Source: Cycloclasticus sp. (GTDB lineage: Bacteria; Pseudomonadota; Gammaproteobacteria; Methylococcales; Cycloclasticaceae). Taken from it: DNA of 64,000 bases. Position 1 is the stretch's first letter, and the number at the start of each line of letters is the position of its first letter. The translations under genes were made by a program, and so were the position numbers. The notes below the pieces were generated by a model. That model ran no database searches. It was not told where the DNA came from and saw only the letters and a program-made list of their open reading frames with translations. Location: NCBI GenBank assembly GCA_002700385.1, contig PADC01000011.1, forward strand, positions 93,189-157,188, read 5' to 3'. Below are positions 26,684-36,952 of the stretch, in pieces.

Positions 26684-26727
26684 CATGTCGCGGGTTATCA
26701 GGCCCTTTATAACCAGCGACATGTTTT
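26684..26727. terminator. Strong hairpin between convergent genes
   Basis: CATGTCGC (26684-26691) pairs with GCGACATG (26716-26723). After one G-A mismatch, GGTTAT (26693-26698) pairs with ATAACC (26709-26714) around a 10-base loop. TTTT follows on the plus strand. It lies between the ends of the DUF4870 gene and the VOC gene, so it probably serves as a terminator for the first and perhaps both. Confidence 0.7.
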
Positions 26728-26762
26728 CAGATCGCTAAAATGTTCAGCCGCTAGCGAAACAG

Positions 26763-27155
26763 CTATTTCCCAACCAACGGTGGGTGACAAATAATTTGTA
26801 CTGTCACGCCCTCTGGGTCATAGCAATAAAAACTTTTCGCGCCATCACGGTGTTTACGTGGTTGTGTTTTCATTTTAATGTCATGATACTTTAAGAAGGC
26901 AAACCAATCGTCTACATCTTCTTCTGAATCAAGAAAAAAACCAATATGGTCCAGTGTTGGCACGCCGCTTTGTTCACCGTTCACTTTGTGAAGCGCTAAA
27001 TTATCATTGCCGGAGGTTAAATAAACATTATCGCCATCGGGCCGCCACTCAACAGACATCCCCATTAAATCCACATAAAAATGCTCCGCCGCCGTCAAGT
27101 CACGAACATTAAGCGCCACATGCCTTAAACCTGTTGTTGCATTAGGCCGCTTCAC
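26763..27155 (-). CDS. VOC/glyoxalase-fold metalloprotein
   Basis: A 130-residue single VOC domain with two beta-alpha-beta-beta-beta halves. GLRHVALNVRDLTAAEHFYV gives the first His. LDHIGFFLDSEEDVDDWFAF gives a second His. YDPEGVTVQIICHP gives the Glu usual for metal binding. The fold covers glyoxalase I, dioxygenases and resistance proteins; no residue pattern decides between them. Its start overlaps the stop of the OsmC-family gene upstream by 4 bases, so the two are co-translated and may deal with related toxic electrophiles. Confidence 0.85.
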   Translation of the reverse strand: MKRPNATTGLRHVALNVRDLTAAEHFYVDLMGMSVEWRPDGDNVYLTSGNDNLALHKVNGEQSGVPTLDHIGFFLDSEEDVDDWFAFLKYHDIKMKTQPRKHRDGAKSFYCYDPEGVTVQIICHPPLVGK

Positions 27156-27583
27156 GGTGCCTCCACGTCGATAATTTCATAATCGTGTGTGATTTCAACA
27201 GCTTTGCTTAACATAATGGATGCTGAACAATATTTTTCAGCTGATAAATTCACTGCGCGCGCCACAGCTTTATCGGTTAAGCCTTTCCCTGAAACAATGA
27301 AATGTACGTGAATTTTGGTGAAAACCGCGGGAACGGTATCTGCCCGCTCTGCATGAATTTCCGCTACGCAATCAGTCACCTGTTGACGCGCTTTATCCAA
27401 TATCATTTTTACATCAAAGGCGGTACAGCCCCCCATACCCGTTAATAACATTTCCATGGGTCGAAGACCTAAATTTCTACCGCCATTTTCTGGCGCACCA
27501 TCCATCACGACAGTATGCCCGCTCCCAGATTCACCGAGAAACATGGCGCCTTCAACCCATTTTATTCTTACATCCATCGTCAT
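27152..27583 (-). CDS. OsmC family protein (YhfA-like)
   Basis: A 143-residue OsmC/Ohr-fold protein. The first cysteine lies in MLLTGMGGCTAFDVKMIL and the second in KYCSASIML, the two positions that form the peroxidatic thiol pair in this superfamily. The sequence style (VKWVEG near the start, PMEMLL before the first Cys) is closer to the YhfA/OsmC-like subgroup than to Ohr. It may reduce organic hydroperoxides, but some members are inactive. It is the first gene of a two-gene unit with the VOC protein and is divergent from crp, with 124 bases between. Confidence 0.85.
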   Translation of the reverse strand: MTMDVRIKWVEGAMFLGESGSGHTVVMDGAPENGGRNLGLRPMEMLLTGMGGCTAFDVKMILDKARQQVTDCVAEIHAERADTVPAVFTKIHVHFIVSGKGLTDKAVARAVNLSAEKYCSASIMLSKAVEITHDYEIIDVEAP

Positions 27584-27707
27584 ACCTTAGTTTTCATTTA
27601 GCGCAAAGAATATCACATAATCGTTTAACCTCTGGACTTTGCCAACGTAATTCATTGGCTTATTTTTGCTGACTGTTATTTTATAAATCTCTGCTACACT
27701 TCAGCTC

Positions 27708-28391
27708 ATGAGCAGACAAAAGCCTATTCTCAATTTTTCTGGTATGCCGGATGACTCCTTTGCCCGTTTCATCAGTTTTTGCCATCGTCGGGAATACTCT
27801 AACAAAACAGATATTATTCAACCCGGTGATGATTTAGACACCTTGTATTATTTTGTTGAAGGGTCTGCTCACGTCCGTGTTGACGAAGTAGATGGCCATG
27901 AATTTATTGTGGCCACCCTTAGCCGAGGAGATTTTATTGGCGAAGCAGGGTTTTTTGAACCTAATGAAAATCGAGAAAAACGAGATGTTTATGTGCGAAC
28001 CAGCTCGCCTTGTCAGCTCGCTGGCATCAGTTATAACCGATTAAATTCCCTGTTAGATAATGAACTTAAAGCTGATAGCAGAGCGATTATTACCGCGCTT
28101 GGTCAACAGCTTGCTAAACGTTTATTACATACCAGTCGAAAAGCGGGAGATCTCGCCTTTCTGGATGTCAGTGGCCGTGTTGCAAAAACATTGAAAGATT
28201 TAACCGAAGCACCCGAAGCAATGACTCACCCCGAAGGCATACAAATCAGAATTACTCGCCAGGATATTGGTCGAATGGTTGGCTGTTCTCGTGAAATGGC
28301 AGGGCGTGTTTTAAAAACACTGGGTGAACAAGGGCAGATTAAGGTCAATGGCAAAACAATACTGGTCACAAAACAAGCACTAAGCCATTAA
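27708..28391 (+). CDS. crp: CRP/Vfr-family transcription regulator
   Basis: A cyclic-nucleotide-type global regulator of 227 residues. The N-terminal beta-roll includes [10 protein letters not shown] and [15 protein letters not shown]. The C-helix text [18 protein letters not shown] keeps the Thr-Ser that contacts cAMP in E. coli CRP. The helix-turn-helix is [20 protein letters not shown]. By eye, the Arg-Ser pair that binds the cAMP phosphate (R82-S83) is Arg-Asp here, after a slightly longer loop, so ligand preference may differ. The 3' end overlaps the trpC end by 12 bases in the convergent direction. Confidence 0.9.
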   Translation: MSRQKPILNFSGMPDDSFARFISFCHRREYSNKTDIIQPGDDLDTLYYFVEGSAHVRVDEVDGHEFIVATLSRGDFIGEAGFFEPNENREKRDVYVRTSSPCQLAGISYNRLNSLLDNELKADSRAIITALGQQLAKRLLHTSRKAGDLAFLDVSGRVAKTLKDLTEAPEAMTHPEGIQIRITRQDIGRMVGCSREMAGRVLKTLGEQGQIKVNGKTILVTKQALSH

Positions 28392-29177
28392 ATTTTTCAG
28401 TGCCTTCCCTGGATCATCGCAACGCATAAAGGCTTCACCAATCAAAAAGGTATGGACTTGATGCTCTTTTAGCATCGTAATATCTTCTGGCTTATGCAAG
28501 CCGCTTTCACTTACGACAATAATGTCATCAGGGATACTCTTAAGCAAATCCACCGTCGTCGTTAATGAGGTTTCAAATGTTCTTAAATTACGATTATTGA
28601 TCCCAACCAAGTCCAGATTTAATCGTAAGGCACGTTGCAGCTCTTCCGCATCGTGCACTTCTACCAACACATCCATCCCCAGTTCACCGGCTAATTGGTA
28701 CAAGTCTGCCAACGTCGCATCGTCCAAGGCGGCAACAATCAACAAAATGCAATCTGCTCCTATGGCTCGCGCTTCATAAACTTGATAACGGTCAACAATA
28801 AAATCTTTACGAATAACAGGCAAGCCACAGGCAGCACGCGCCTCTTTTAAATAAGCTTCGGCACCTTGAAAAAAGTCTTTGTCTGTTAATACCGACAAAC
28901 AAGCCGCCCCACCGATCTCATAACTGAGGGCTATCTCAGCTGGATTAAAATGCTCACGCAACAAACCTTTACTCGGCGAGGCCTTTTTCACCTCAGCAAT
29001 CACCGCTGTTTCACCTTGGCTTAGTTTTTTCTTAATTGAATCCATAAATCCTCTAACCGGCGAAGCTGTCGAAATTTGTCGTTTCAAATCCTCAAGGGAA
29101 GTCTGCTCAAGCCGCTCGGCAATTTCTTCATGTTTTCGAGCCAATATTTTTACTAATACGTCGGGGGTGTCGGTCAT
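28380..29177 (-). CDS. trpC: Indole-3-glycerol phosphate synthase TrpC
   Basis: Closes the ring of CdRP to indole-3-glycerol phosphate in tryptophan synthesis. The 265 residues form a TIM barrel with [15 protein letters not shown] at the start, [14 protein letters not shown] with the catalytic Lys, [35 protein letters not shown] and [12 protein letters not shown]. It is monofunctional, with no TrpF fusion. It overlaps trpD by ATGA, so it is translationally coupled at the end of the rpe-gph-trpEGDC unit. The stop lies inside the end of the convergent crp gene. Confidence 0.97.
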   Translation of the reverse strand: MTDTPDVLVKILARKHEEIAERLEQTSLEDLKRQISTASPVRGFMDSIKKKLSQGETAVIAEVKKASPSKGLLREHFNPAEIALSYEIGGAACLSVLTDKDFFQGAEAYLKEARAACGLPVIRKDFIVDRYQVYEARAIGADCILLIVAALDDATLADLYQLAGELGMDVLVEVHDAEELQRALRLNLDLVGINNRNLRTFETSLTTTVDLLKSIPDDIIVVSESGLHKPEDITMLKEHQVHTFLIGEAFMRCDDPGKALKNLMA

Positions 29178-30208
29178 CTTAAAAAGCGCTGTGTTTTTTC
29201 TTTTAGTTCAACAAGTTTTTGCAAGGCTTTGCCAGAGTTAATCATGTCTTGAGCTAAGGCCACACCGGATTTAATGCTGTCTGATTTGCCACAAACGTAT
29301 AAAGCAGCCCCTGCATTTAACGCCAGCATATCGGCGGCGTTTTTTCCTTCTACCGTTTTTTGCGAGCCTAAAGCATCGTTTATCAAAGCTAACGACTCTT
29401 CGGCACTCTCAACCGTTAAACCAATCAAACTTTGGCTCTCCACACCCACGTCTTCGGGCGTTATTTTATATTCTTGAACCGTGCCGTTCTTCAATTCTGC
29501 AATATGTGTCGGTGTGGCCAGGCTTATTTCATCCAGCCCATCTTGTGCATGAACAACCAACACGTGCTCACTACCCAAACGCTGTAAAACATGAGCGATG
29601 GGCTGACACAGCGCTTCGTTAAAGACGCCGATCAACTGAGATTTCACATCAGCCGGGTTTGTCATTGGTCCCAGCATGTTAAAAATGGTGCGTTGTGCTA
29701 ACTCTTTACGTGGCCCAATAGCATACTTCATCGCACTGTGATGAGCAGGCGCAAACATAAAACCGATGCCAACGTCTTGAATGCAAGTTGATACTTGTTC
29801 AGGACTTAAATCCAAATAAATACCCGCCGCTTCGAGCACATCGGCACTCCCAGTTGAACTGGAAACCGAACGATTGCCGTGCTTTGCTACTTTTCCACCC
29901 GCAGCCGAAACAATAAATGCGCTTGCGGTTGATACATTAAATAAATCTGACCCATCACCGCCGGTACCGCAAGTGTCTACTAAAAAATCTCCCGTCACCG
30001 CCACTTTTGTAGCCAGCTCGCGCATGACAATGGCCGCCCCTTCGATTTCATCGAGTGATTCGCCTTTCATTCTCAACGCCACCAGAAAACCACCAATTTG
30101 TGCGGGCGTGGCTTCACCTAACATAATTTGACGCATCACGTCGATCATCTGCTCAGTAGAAAGGTCTTGATAATTAATAGCCGCTTCAAGCGCTTGTTTA
30201 ATATCCAC
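29174..30208 (-). CDS. trpD: Anthranilate phosphoribosyltransferase TrpD
   Basis: Adds a phosphoribosyl group from PRPP to anthranilate. The 344 residues match the usual length. [18 protein letters not shown] carries the glycine-rich PRPP loop. [34 protein letters not shown] and [13 protein letters not shown] are all diagnostic. It is separate from TrpG, as in most gammaproteobacteria outside the enterics. It starts three bases after the trpG stop and overlaps trpC by 4 bases. Confidence 0.97.
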   Translation of the reverse strand: MDIKQALEAAINYQDLSTEQMIDVMRQIMLGEATPAQIGGFLVALRMKGESLDEIEGAAIVMRELATKVAVTGDFLVDTCGTGGDGSDLFNVSTASAFIVSAAGGKVAKHGNRSVSSSTGSADVLEAAGIYLDLSPEQVSTCIQDVGIGFMFAPAHHSAMKYAIGPRKELAQRTIFNMLGPMTNPADVKSQLIGVFNEALCQPIAHVLQRLGSEHVLVVHAQDGLDEISLATPTHIAELKNGTVQEYKITPEDVGVESQSLIGLTVESAEESLALINDALGSQKTVEGKNAADMLALNAGAALYVCGKSDSIKSGVALAQDMINSGKALQKLVELKEKTQRFLR

Positions 30209-30211
30209 GAT

Positions 30212-30805
30212 TCACCCTTTGTTTAAAAAATTTCTTAATAAATCATGCCCGTGCTCAGTCAAAATAGACTCAGGGTGAAACTGCACGCCTTCAACCTCTA
30301 ATTCACGATGCTTGAAGCCCATAATTTCATCCATCTCGCCCGCTGCTGTTTGTGTCCAAGCCGTTATTTCCAAACAATCGGGCAGCGACTCTTTTTCCAC
30401 GACTAGCGAATGATACCGAGTTGCCTTAAAGGGGTTGCTTAATCCTTTAAAAACGCCCACTTCGTTATGGTACATATCGGACGTTTTGCCGTGCATAATA
30501 TTGTTCGCGTGCACGACTTTACCACCGAACACTTCACCAATACTTTGATGGCCCAAGCAAACCCCTAAGATGGGAACAGTGCCGGCCATCCTTTTAATCA
30601 ATTCAACAGAAATACCGGCTTGCGTTGGCGTACAAGGCCCCGGGGAAATGACAATTTTATCAGCTTGCATCGCGATCACTTCGTCAACACTGGCCTGATC
30701 ATTACGTACAACGTGAACATCCGCACCTAATTCTGCAAAATATTGCACCAAGTTATAAGTGAACGAATCGTAATTGTCGATCATCACTAATTTACACGCA
30801 GCCAT
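30212..30805 (-). CDS. trpG: Anthranilate synthase glutamine amidotransferase subunit TrpG
   Basis: Releases ammonia from glutamine for TrpE. The 197 residues are a class I amidotransferase. Its start is [20 protein letters not shown]. The nucleophile elbow is [15 protein letters not shown], and the His-Glu pair is in [16 protein letters not shown]. It overlaps the trpE stop by one base. The protein may also serve PabB (p-aminobenzoate synthesis), as in organisms with only one such subunit; that cannot be decided here. Confidence 0.96.
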   Translation of the reverse strand: MAACKLVMIDNYDSFTYNLVQYFAELGADVHVVRNDQASVDEVIAMQADKIVISPGPCTPTQAGISVELIKRMAGTVPILGVCLGHQSIGEVFGGKVVHANNIMHGKTSDMYHNEVGVFKGLSNPFKATRYHSLVVEKESLPDCLEITAWTQTAAGEMDEIMGFKHRELEVEGVQFHPESILTEHGHDLLRNFLNKG

Positions 30806-32307
30806 TAGGCTTTACCTCCTGTTAAACCCCGTTGCGCCATGGCCACTGCTTTAAAAATTGCCCGCCCTTTATTCATTGTTTCGGCCCACTCGTTCTCAGG
30901 TACAGAATCATGCACAATGCCCGCACCTGCTTGTATATTTAACTTTCCATCCTTTATGACTGCTGTTCGAATAGCAATCGCGGTGTCTAAATTCCCCGAC
31001 CACGACATATAGCCAACAGCACCAGAGTAGATACCGCGTTTAACCGGCTCCAGTTCATCGATGATTTGCATGGCTCTAATTTTCGGCGCACCGCTAACGG
31101 TACCTGCGGGAAACGTCGCCTCCAGCACGTCAATCGCATCAAGGCCGGGTTTTAACTCGCCCGTCACATTTGACACAATATGCATCACATGGGAATAGCG
31201 TTCAATCACCATTTTATCGGTCAGCTCCACGGTCCCTGTTTTCGACACACGACCTGCATCATTGCGGCCTAAGTCAATCAACATTAAATGCTCGGCACAC
31301 TCTTTTGGGTCGGCCAACAGTTCTTTTTCTAGTGCGTCGTCTTCTTCTCGCGTTGCGCCTCTTGGGCGAGTGCCGGCAATCGGTCTAACGGTTACTTCAC
31401 CGTCATCTAAACGGGTTAAAATTTCAGGTGATGAACCGACCACGTGAGTATCGTCTAAATTTAAATGGTACATATAAGGTGATGGGTTTAAACAACGTAA
31501 CGCTCGGTACAAATCAATCGGGGACTCTTGGTAAGGAATTGTCATCCTTTGCGATAAAACCACTTGCATCACATCGCCCTCAACGATGTAGTCTTTCACT
31601 TTGTTTACTGCGTCTTGAAAACCCTGTTGGGTAAACCCTGAAATAAAATCAGCCTCGCCGACTTCCGTTGTCTGGCTCTCCCCAAATGTTGAGTTAATGT
31701 CTGTTGTGTTTAACGTTTTAATAATCTCTTCAAGGCGAGCCACACCCAGTTGATAGGCATTTTCTTGAGCTGGATCCACATGTGTCACAATCATCAGTTG
31801 ATTGTTGACGTTATCAAACACCAAGACCTCTTCAGAAATCATCAACAAAATGTCGTCTGAACCAATGGGGTCTTGTTTTTTATTCTGTTCATTATTTAGG
31901 GCTACTTTTGGCTCTATATAATGGATGGTTTCATAGCCAAAATACCCAACCAGTCCCCCACTGAAACGGGGCAACCCTTCAATATCGGGTATTTTGAATG
32001 TCTCTGCATAACGACGCACCCAATCCAATGGTGAAGCACTATCAACCGTTTTAACGACCTGACCTTTAGACTGTATGCTAACCGTGCTGCCATTGATTTT
32101 TATGACCTGTTGACATGGCAAACCGATAATGGAATATCGCCCCCAATTTTCGCCCCCCTGTACAGATTCAAAAAGGTAGCTATAGGGCTTATTTGCCAAT
32201 TTCATATACGCACTGAGGGGGGTTTCTAAATCAGCTAAAATGGTTTTCATCAGGGGAATTTTGTTATATCCCTGATCGGCATATTGTTTAAATTGTTCGG
32301 GTGTCAT
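30805..32307 (-). CDS. trpE: Anthranilate synthase component I TrpE
   Basis: Makes anthranilate from chorismate and ammonia, the first committed step to tryptophan. The 500 residues contain the feedback-site region near the N-terminus ([20 protein letters not shown]). The chorismate-binding core includes [52 protein letters not shown], and [20 protein letters not shown]. It is 99 bases downstream of gph in the same direction. A seven-codon frame with one Trp codon lies in that gap, but no attenuator structure is visible. Confidence 0.97.
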   Translation of the reverse strand: MTPEQFKQYADQGYNKIPLMKTILADLETPLSAYMKLANKPYSYLFESVQGGENWGRYSIIGLPCQQVIKINGSTVSIQSKGQVVKTVDSASPLDWVRRYAETFKIPDIEGLPRFSGGLVGYFGYETIHYIEPKVALNNEQNKKQDPIGSDDILLMISEEVLVFDNVNNQLMIVTHVDPAQENAYQLGVARLEEIIKTLNTTDINSTFGESQTTEVGEADFISGFTQQGFQDAVNKVKDYIVEGDVMQVVLSQRMTIPYQESPIDLYRALRCLNPSPYMYHLNLDDTHVVGSSPEILTRLDDGEVTVRPIAGTRPRGATREEDDALEKELLADPKECAEHLMLIDLGRNDAGRVSKTGTVELTDKMVIERYSHVMHIVSNVTGELKPGLDAIDVLEATFPAGTVSGAPKIRAMQIIDELEPVKRGIYSGAVGYMSWSGNLDTAIAIRTAVIKDGKLNIQAGAGIVHDSVPENEWAETMNKGRAIFKAVAMAQRGLTGGKA

Positions 32308-32406
32308 GACTCTTTCTCTTAATTACTTCTTCAATGGACTGCTGATACGTTTAGAATCGCCATCGTCTTTTCATTAAACTTTTCTCACCCGTACTCAACA
32401 TCCGTC

Positions 32407-33099
32407 TCACGCTGCCTGTTGAATCAATTGAACAATATCTGGAAATTGGCTGATCACCCTGTCGGCACCAAGCTGATGGACGTTATCGCCACCATGATAG
32501 CCATAGTCCACACAAATAGAGTAAAAACCGGCCGCTTGCGCCGCTGCTATGTCATTCACTGAATCCCCCACCATCATCGATTGCTCTGGCAGCACATTAA
32601 AAAACTGCGCTGTTTCTAATAACGGCATCGGGTGAGGTTTACGCTCTTCAAAGGTATCACCGCACACCACTTTATCAAACAAGCCTTCAAGGCCGAGTTG
32701 TTTTAATAACGGCGTTGTGAATTGCTCGGGTTTATTAGTAATGCAGGCCATCGCAATACCTTTTGTCCTTAATACGTTCAACGTTTCCTCAACGCCATCG
32801 TACAATACGCTAGCCACATTTAAATTGTCGGCATAATGTTTCAAGAACACTGGATATGCCTTATCAAAAAGTTCTGCAGGAACATCCCCATTCATCTCTC
32901 CCGCTAACGCACGTTTAACCAATAAACGCGCGCCATTACCAATCCACCCACGTACTTTTTCTTGATGATGAAGCGGCAAATTTAGCTCGGCCAGCGTTAA
33001 TTCTAGCGACGCTGCCAAATCAGGAAGGCTGTCCAATAAGGTTCCATCTAAATCGAAGGCCAGCAATTTTATTTGGCCATTGTCGCCTAATTTTTTCAA
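32407..33099 (-). CDS. gph: Phosphoglycolate phosphatase Gph
   Basis: HAD-type phosphatase that clears 2-phosphoglycolate formed in DNA repair and oxygenation reactions. The 230 residues show motif [18 protein letters not shown], with the nucleophile and acid Asp pair. Motif II is in [10 protein letters not shown]. Motifs III and IV are in [15 protein letters not shown] and [18 protein letters not shown] helical cap lies between. It overlaps rpe by 4 bases. The rpe-gph-trpE arrangement is common in gammaproteobacteria. Confidence 0.95.
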   Translation of the reverse strand: MKKLGDNGQIKLLAFDLDGTLLDSLPDLAASLELTLAELNLPLHHQEKVRGWIGNGARLLVKRALAGEMNGDVPAELFDKAYPVFLKHYADNLNVASVLYDGVEETLNVLRTKGIAMACITNKPEQFTTPLLKQLGLEGLFDKVVCGDTFEERKPHPMPLLETAQFFNVLPEQSMMVGDSVNDIAAAQAAGFYSICVDYGYHGGDNVHQLGADRVISQFPDIVQLIQQAA

Positions 33100-33770
33100 C
33101 CCACTGCCTTGGCTATCTGTTGTCGCATATCTGCAATTGTTTTCGTGTAATCATCGGTATTAAATATGGCGGAACCTGCAACAAACATATCCGCACCCGC
33201 CGCCGCAATCTGACCAATGTTATCAACTTTTACACCACCATCTACTTCCAGGCGAATGTCGCAGCCACTGTTATCAATGCATTGGCGAACTTGCTGGAGC
33301 TTTTTCAATGTCGATGGGATAAAGTTTTGCCCTCCAAAACCCGGGTTGACCGACATTAATAAAATCACATCTAACTTATCCATGACGTGATCTAGATAAT
33401 TGAGCGGTGTTGCAGGATTGAAGACCAAACCAGCTTGGCACCCTTGTTCTTTTATTAAACCCAGGCTTCGATCTATGTGCTCACTTGCTTCAGGATGAAA
33501 GGTAATATAACTCGCTCCTGCTTTTGCAAAGTCTAGAATCATTCGATCAACTGGTTTTACCATCAAATGCACATCTATAGGCGCGGTCACACCATGGTTC
33601 CGTAAGGCATCACAAACCATAGGGCCTATTGTTAAATTAGGCACATAGTGATTATCCATCACATCAAAATGGACAACATCTGCGCCAGCATCAAGCACCT
33701 TATCAACATCTTCACCTAAGCGAGCAAAATTGGCCGATAAAATAGACGGAGCAATTAAAGGTGTTTTCAT
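33096..33770 (-). CDS. rpe: Ribulose-phosphate 3-epimerase Rpe
   Basis: Interconverts ribulose-5-phosphate and xylulose-5-phosphate. The 224-residue TIM barrel has the family blocks [37 protein letters not shown] with metal-binding His and Asp, [29 protein letters not shown] and [21 protein letters not shown]. It leads the rpe-gph-trpEGDC unit. The overlap with gph is 4 bases. Confidence 0.97.
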   Translation of the reverse strand: MKTPLIAPSILSANFARLGEDVDKVLDAGADVVHFDVMDNHYVPNLTIGPMVCDALRNHGVTAPIDVHLMVKPVDRMILDFAKAGASYITFHPEASEHIDRSLGLIKEQGCQAGLVFNPATPLNYLDHVMDKLDVILLMSVNPGFGGQNFIPSTLKKLQQVRQCIDNSGCDIRLEVDGGVKVDNIGQIAAAGADMFVAGSAIFNTDDYTKTIADMRQQIAKAVG

Positions 33771-33860
33771 CTGTTAAGCAAATTATAAATAAAAAAAGAA
33801 GGGTAACCGAAATCACGATTTATTTCACCCTAATTACCTTTTAGACTCTAAGATATTCAA

Positions 33861-34088
33861 TCATCTTAAGCGTTTGATAGATAAAAACTTTTGTTCTTCT
33901 GTAATTTCCATTTCAAACACGCCAAAAACCCCTTCATGCGTTAAGAATTTGCGCACCTTATCAGCAGAAAACTCGACTCTCCTGCCATCAACCGCCAGCG
34001 TAGAAATTTTCTTCGCATGCCCTTTATAAACAGCCAAATAGGTCTCTGCGGGAATAGCCAGTTTGAAAATAATGCGTTCCGTTGTCAT
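33861..34088 (-). CDS. DUF2835 family small protein
   Basis: A 75-residue protein matching the DUF2835 pattern: a hydrophobic start (IIFKLAIPAETYLAVYKGHA), GRRVEFSADKVRKFLTHEG and VFGVFEMEI. Such proteins are widespread in gammaproteobacteria and have no assigned role; the compact beta-rich layout with basic patches could suit nucleic-acid or protein binding, but that is a guess. It stands alone, upstream of and in the same direction as the rpe operon, and divergent from the hydrolase gene to the right. Confidence 0.8.
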   Translation of the reverse strand: MTTERIIFKLAIPAETYLAVYKGHAKKISTLAVDGRRVEFSADKVRKFLTHEGVFGVFEMEITEEQKFLSIKRLR

Positions 34089-34235
34089 CGGTTAATTTTA
34101 ATGCGAAAAACATTTCTTTTCATTATGCAATAAAAATGCAGTCCGTATAAAAACAACATCAACCAAGCTTTTCTGGATTTTTTACTCTCTCTCATGCACC
34201 ATAATCATTTTAAAAATCAGTTAATCCACTTGAAC

Positions 34236-35060
34236 ATGCTAAAAACCCCCTTATTACTTTTAGCGATACTTTTTGGCCTATTAACGAGTTACGCCCTACT
34301 CGCTTCTGACTTGGAGCGCGAAAAACAAATCAATGAAAGTGTTAAAAAAAGCATTCTCATTGGCGATGTAGTGACTTTAGAAGCAGATGGCACAGAATTC
34401 CTCGGCTTAATTAACGACAAAAAACTCGACACCCTGTACGGCAGCGTTATTATTTTACATGGCAAGGGCTCAAATCCTAATTCGCCTCAACTGATCCAGC
34501 CCCTTCGCAGCCAACTAGCTGAACTCGGCTGGGTCACTCTCTCCGTGCAACTGCCCGTGGCTTCCAAATACGCACCAATCAAAGACAGTCTGGCCTTAAT
34601 CAAAGACAGCGTGGGCAGAATACAAGCGTCGTTACGCTACATGGGCGAGAACTACAAAAACACCCCATGCGTACTGATTGCGCATAGCTTGGGTGCTATG
34701 ATGGCGACAAACTTTATTGCCCAACAAGAAACATTAGCTTGTGACGCGCTGACGCTGATCAGCTTGCCAACAATAGCCTCTGATCTGCCCGAAGCCCAAT
34801 CGACCGAACTGCTGGAAAAAATAACGATACCGGTTCTCGATATATATGGCAGCCAAGATTTAGACAGTGTTTTAAAAACAGCGCCCACAAGAAAACTGGC
34901 ACTCATGAACAATAACATTCATAATCGTCAAATTGAAATTTCGGGTGCTGACCATGCATTTAATGGTTTAGATGAAACGCTTGTCCGCTCGATACATAAC
35001 TGGCTGATACACGTTTTTAAGAACCCTCAATCAACAACTATAAAAGGACCTTCAACATGA
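34236..35060 (+). CDS. Exported alpha/beta hydrolase-like protein (DUF3530 type)
   Basis: An alpha/beta hydrolase-fold protein, probably periplasmic. I prefer the ATG at 34236, which gives a clean signal peptide (LKTPLLLLAILFGLLTSYALLA); the frame stays open to an ATG at 34194. Fold features are VIILHGKGSNPNSPQ for the oxyanion region, CVLIAHSLGAMMA with the Ser nucleophile (AHSLG), PVLDIYGSQDLDSV with a likely Asp, and SGADHAFNG with the His. About 274 residues match DUF3530 proteins. The substrate is unknown. It overlaps the next gene by 4 bases. Confidence 0.78.
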   Translation: MLKTPLLLLAILFGLLTSYALLASDLEREKQINESVKKSILIGDVVTLEADGTEFLGLINDKKLDTLYGSVIILHGKGSNPNSPQLIQPLRSQLAELGWVTLSVQLPVASKYAPIKDSLALIKDSVGRIQASLRYMGENYKNTPCVLIAHSLGAMMATNFIAQQETLACDALTLISLPTIASDLPEAQSTELLEKITIPVLDIYGSQDLDSVLKTAPTRKLALMNNNIHNRQIEISGADHAFNGLDETLVRSIHNWLIHVFKNPQSTTIKGPST

Positions 35061-35521
35061 TCCCTCTCGCTTTCAGTCTACACGTTCTATCTGCCACAAT
35101 TTGGGTAGGCGGAATGTTTTTCGCCTATGTCATTTTACGCCCTGTTGCCGCCACTCAATTTGAACCCGCTCAGCGACTCACCTTATGGTCTCAAGTTTTT
35201 TCCAAATTCTTTCCTTGGGTCTGGGCTTGCGCAATACTTGTGCTTGGCACAGGTTTCTGGCTTATTGCCAATAAATTTGGCGGCATGAAAAACCTTGCTC
35301 CGTACATTCATATCATGATGACGATGGGTATCGTAATGGTCTTAATTTTCATGCATGTCTTCTTTGCACCGACTCGTAAATTAACCCGCGCTGTTAAAGA
35401 ACAAAACTGGGAAGAAGCCGCTAAAGGCCTTGCTCAAGTTCGCGCATTAATTGGCGTCAACCTTATCATCGGGCTCAGCGTGATTGCACTGGCAACAGCT
35501 GGCCGTTACTACCTTGGATAA
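35057..35521 (+). CDS. CopD-like integral membrane protein
   Basis: A 154-residue protein with four hydrophobic segments. It begins PLAFSLHVLSATIWVGGMFF, the His- and Trp-containing first helix typical of CopD/YkoY-like proteins. A second His-bearing helix is PYIHIMMTMGIVMVLIFMHV. The conserved histidines could bind copper or haem. It overlaps the hydrolase gene by 4 bases and precedes a DUF445 gene by 23 bases. Function is not established for this short form. Confidence 0.75.
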   Translation: MIPLAFSLHVLSATIWVGGMFFAYVILRPVAATQFEPAQRLTLWSQVFSKFFPWVWACAILVLGTGFWLIANKFGGMKNLAPYIHIMMTMGIVMVLIFMHVFFAPTRKLTRAVKEQNWEEAAKGLAQVRALIGVNLIIGLSVIALATAGRYYLG

Positions 35522-35544
35522 CTCCTGATTCTTTATAAAAAGCC

Positions 35545-36282
35545 ATGGAATCTAATAAAGCCACGCCTGCTTTGAATAAAAGTTTAATAACCAACCTCAT
35601 TGCAATCAGCATAATCGCTGGCAGCTTTGTCACGCCATATTACGCTGAAAACTTGATGGCCATCGGGGTCTTTGCTTTGTCTGGCGCAGTAACCAACTGG
35701 ATTGCGGTGCATATGCTTTTTGAAAGAGTCCCTTTTTTATATGGCTCTGGGATTATTCCCGCCCATTTTGAAGACTTTAAAAAAGGGATTCATCAACTCA
35801 TCATGCAGCAATTCTTTACGCAAGAAAATATTGAACGGTTTCTTCAGCATGAAGAAAACGCAGCCCAACAATTATTTAATGTAGACCCTCTTCTCGACCG
35901 ATTAGATGATGACAAAATTTTCCAAGCACTCGTAGACGCTATTGCCGACTCTTCATTTGGCAGCATGCTTTCGATGGTTGGTGGCGTCGCTGCACTTGAC
36001 CCGCTGAAGGAGCCTATTTGCAAAAAAATTCACTTAACACTCACCGAAATGACCAAAAGTGAAGCCTTTATTGAAGCCATTCACGACGGCCTTAATACAC
36101 AACAAATCAGTGATGATTTAATTAATGATATTGAAGCTATCGTTGCAAAAAGGCTGGATGAATTAACACCCGAAATGGTGAAAAACATCATTCAACGAAT
36201 GATCAAAGAGCACTTGGGCTGGCTCGTTGTTTGGGGCGGTGTCTTTGGTGGGTTAATCGGTCTAATTTTTAGTTTTACATAA
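35545..36282 (+). CDS. DUF445 family membrane protein
   Basis: A 245-residue protein of the DUF445/YheB-like family. It has two N-terminal hydrophobic segments, the second reading FALSGAVTNWIAVHMLFERVP, a family hallmark. GSGIIPAHFEDFKKGI follows, then a long helical, acidic central region. It ends in a single membrane helix (LGWLVVWGGVFGGLIGLIF). It is likely tail-anchored on both ends in the inner membrane. It probably shares a transcript with the two genes before it. It converges on the MotB-like gene. The role is unknown. Confidence 0.8.
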   Translation: MESNKATPALNKSLITNLIAISIIAGSFVTPYYAENLMAIGVFALSGAVTNWIAVHMLFERVPFLYGSGIIPAHFEDFKKGIHQLIMQQFFTQENIERFLQHEENAAQQLFNVDPLLDRLDDDKIFQALVDAIADSSFGSMLSMVGGVAALDPLKEPICKKIHLTLTEMTKSEAFIEAIHDGLNTQQISDDLINDIEAIVAKRLDELTPEMVKNIIQRMIKEHLGWLVVWGGVFGGLIGLIFSFT

Positions 36283-36313
36283 CCTCATCACTATGCAGAC
36301 GGGCAATTGAACG

Positions 36314-36952
36314 TCAATCCGCTACTCGCAACACAAGAGCAACGCGCCTATTTTCACCTCGCCCGACCTCATCATTATTGCTGGCTATAGGTCGAGTATC
36401 CGCATAACCTATGGCACTTAAACGCGTAGGCGAAATACCACGCCCTATTAAATACCGTGTCACGCTCGTCGCCCTTGCTGAAGACAATTCCCAGTTTGAT
36501 AAATAACGTGGTGTTGAGATGGGCTGATTATCTGTATGCCCTTCTACTAAAATATGCCAAGGCCGCTGTCTTAACATAACGGCTATTTCATCTAACACCC
36601 GTTCACCGGATCGACTTAAAGTAGCATCTGCAGGAAAAAACAAAATGCTGTCACTCATTGCTAATTTGATCGCATTTTTTTCTTCAACCACACTGACCCG
36701 GTCCTTTAAATGGCTCAGATATATTTGATCGACAAATGCACTTTCACCCAAGCCTTTAGCTATCGGTATGTCTTGTTGTTTATTTTCTGAGGCTTGCTGA
36801 ATCTTGTCCTGTTGATAACTCAATAGTAAAACAAACAAGGTCGCCATTAATAATAAAAGATCAATATAGCTGAGTGCCCAGGACTCATTATCCTCTACCG
36901 GCAATAAGGCCTCATCACGCTGAACAACCTGAGACCGGCGCTCAATCGACAT
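36314..36952 (-). CDS. MotB-like stator protein with OmpA domain
   Basis: A 212-residue peptidoglycan-binding stator subunit. One membrane helix (LSYIDLLLLMATLFVLLLS) contains Asp31, in the position of the proton-binding Asp of MotB. A linker leads to an OmpA-like domain with VEGHTDNQPISTPRYLSNWE and GYADTRPIASNNDE, the peptidoglycan-binding signature. Its start overlaps the motA-like gene. No other flagellar genes are present, so this could be a second stator pair (MotD type) or serve another MotAB-driven machine. Confidence 0.85.
   Translation of the reverse strand: MSIERRSQVVQRDEALLPVEDNESWALSYIDLLLLMATLFVLLLSYQQDKIQQASENKQQDIPIAKGLGESAFVDQIYLSHLKDRVSVVEEKNAIKLAMSDSILFFPADATLSRSGERVLDEIAVMLRQRPWHILVEGHTDNQPISTPRYLSNWELSSARATSVTRYLIGRGISPTRLSAIGYADTRPIASNNDEVGRGENRRVALVLRVAD

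Noticed and set aside
32351..32374. Seven-codon minus-strand frame with one Trp codon in the gap before trpE, a possible attenuator leader.
   Set aside because: Only one Trp codon, and no terminator/antiterminator hairpins with a T run before trpE.
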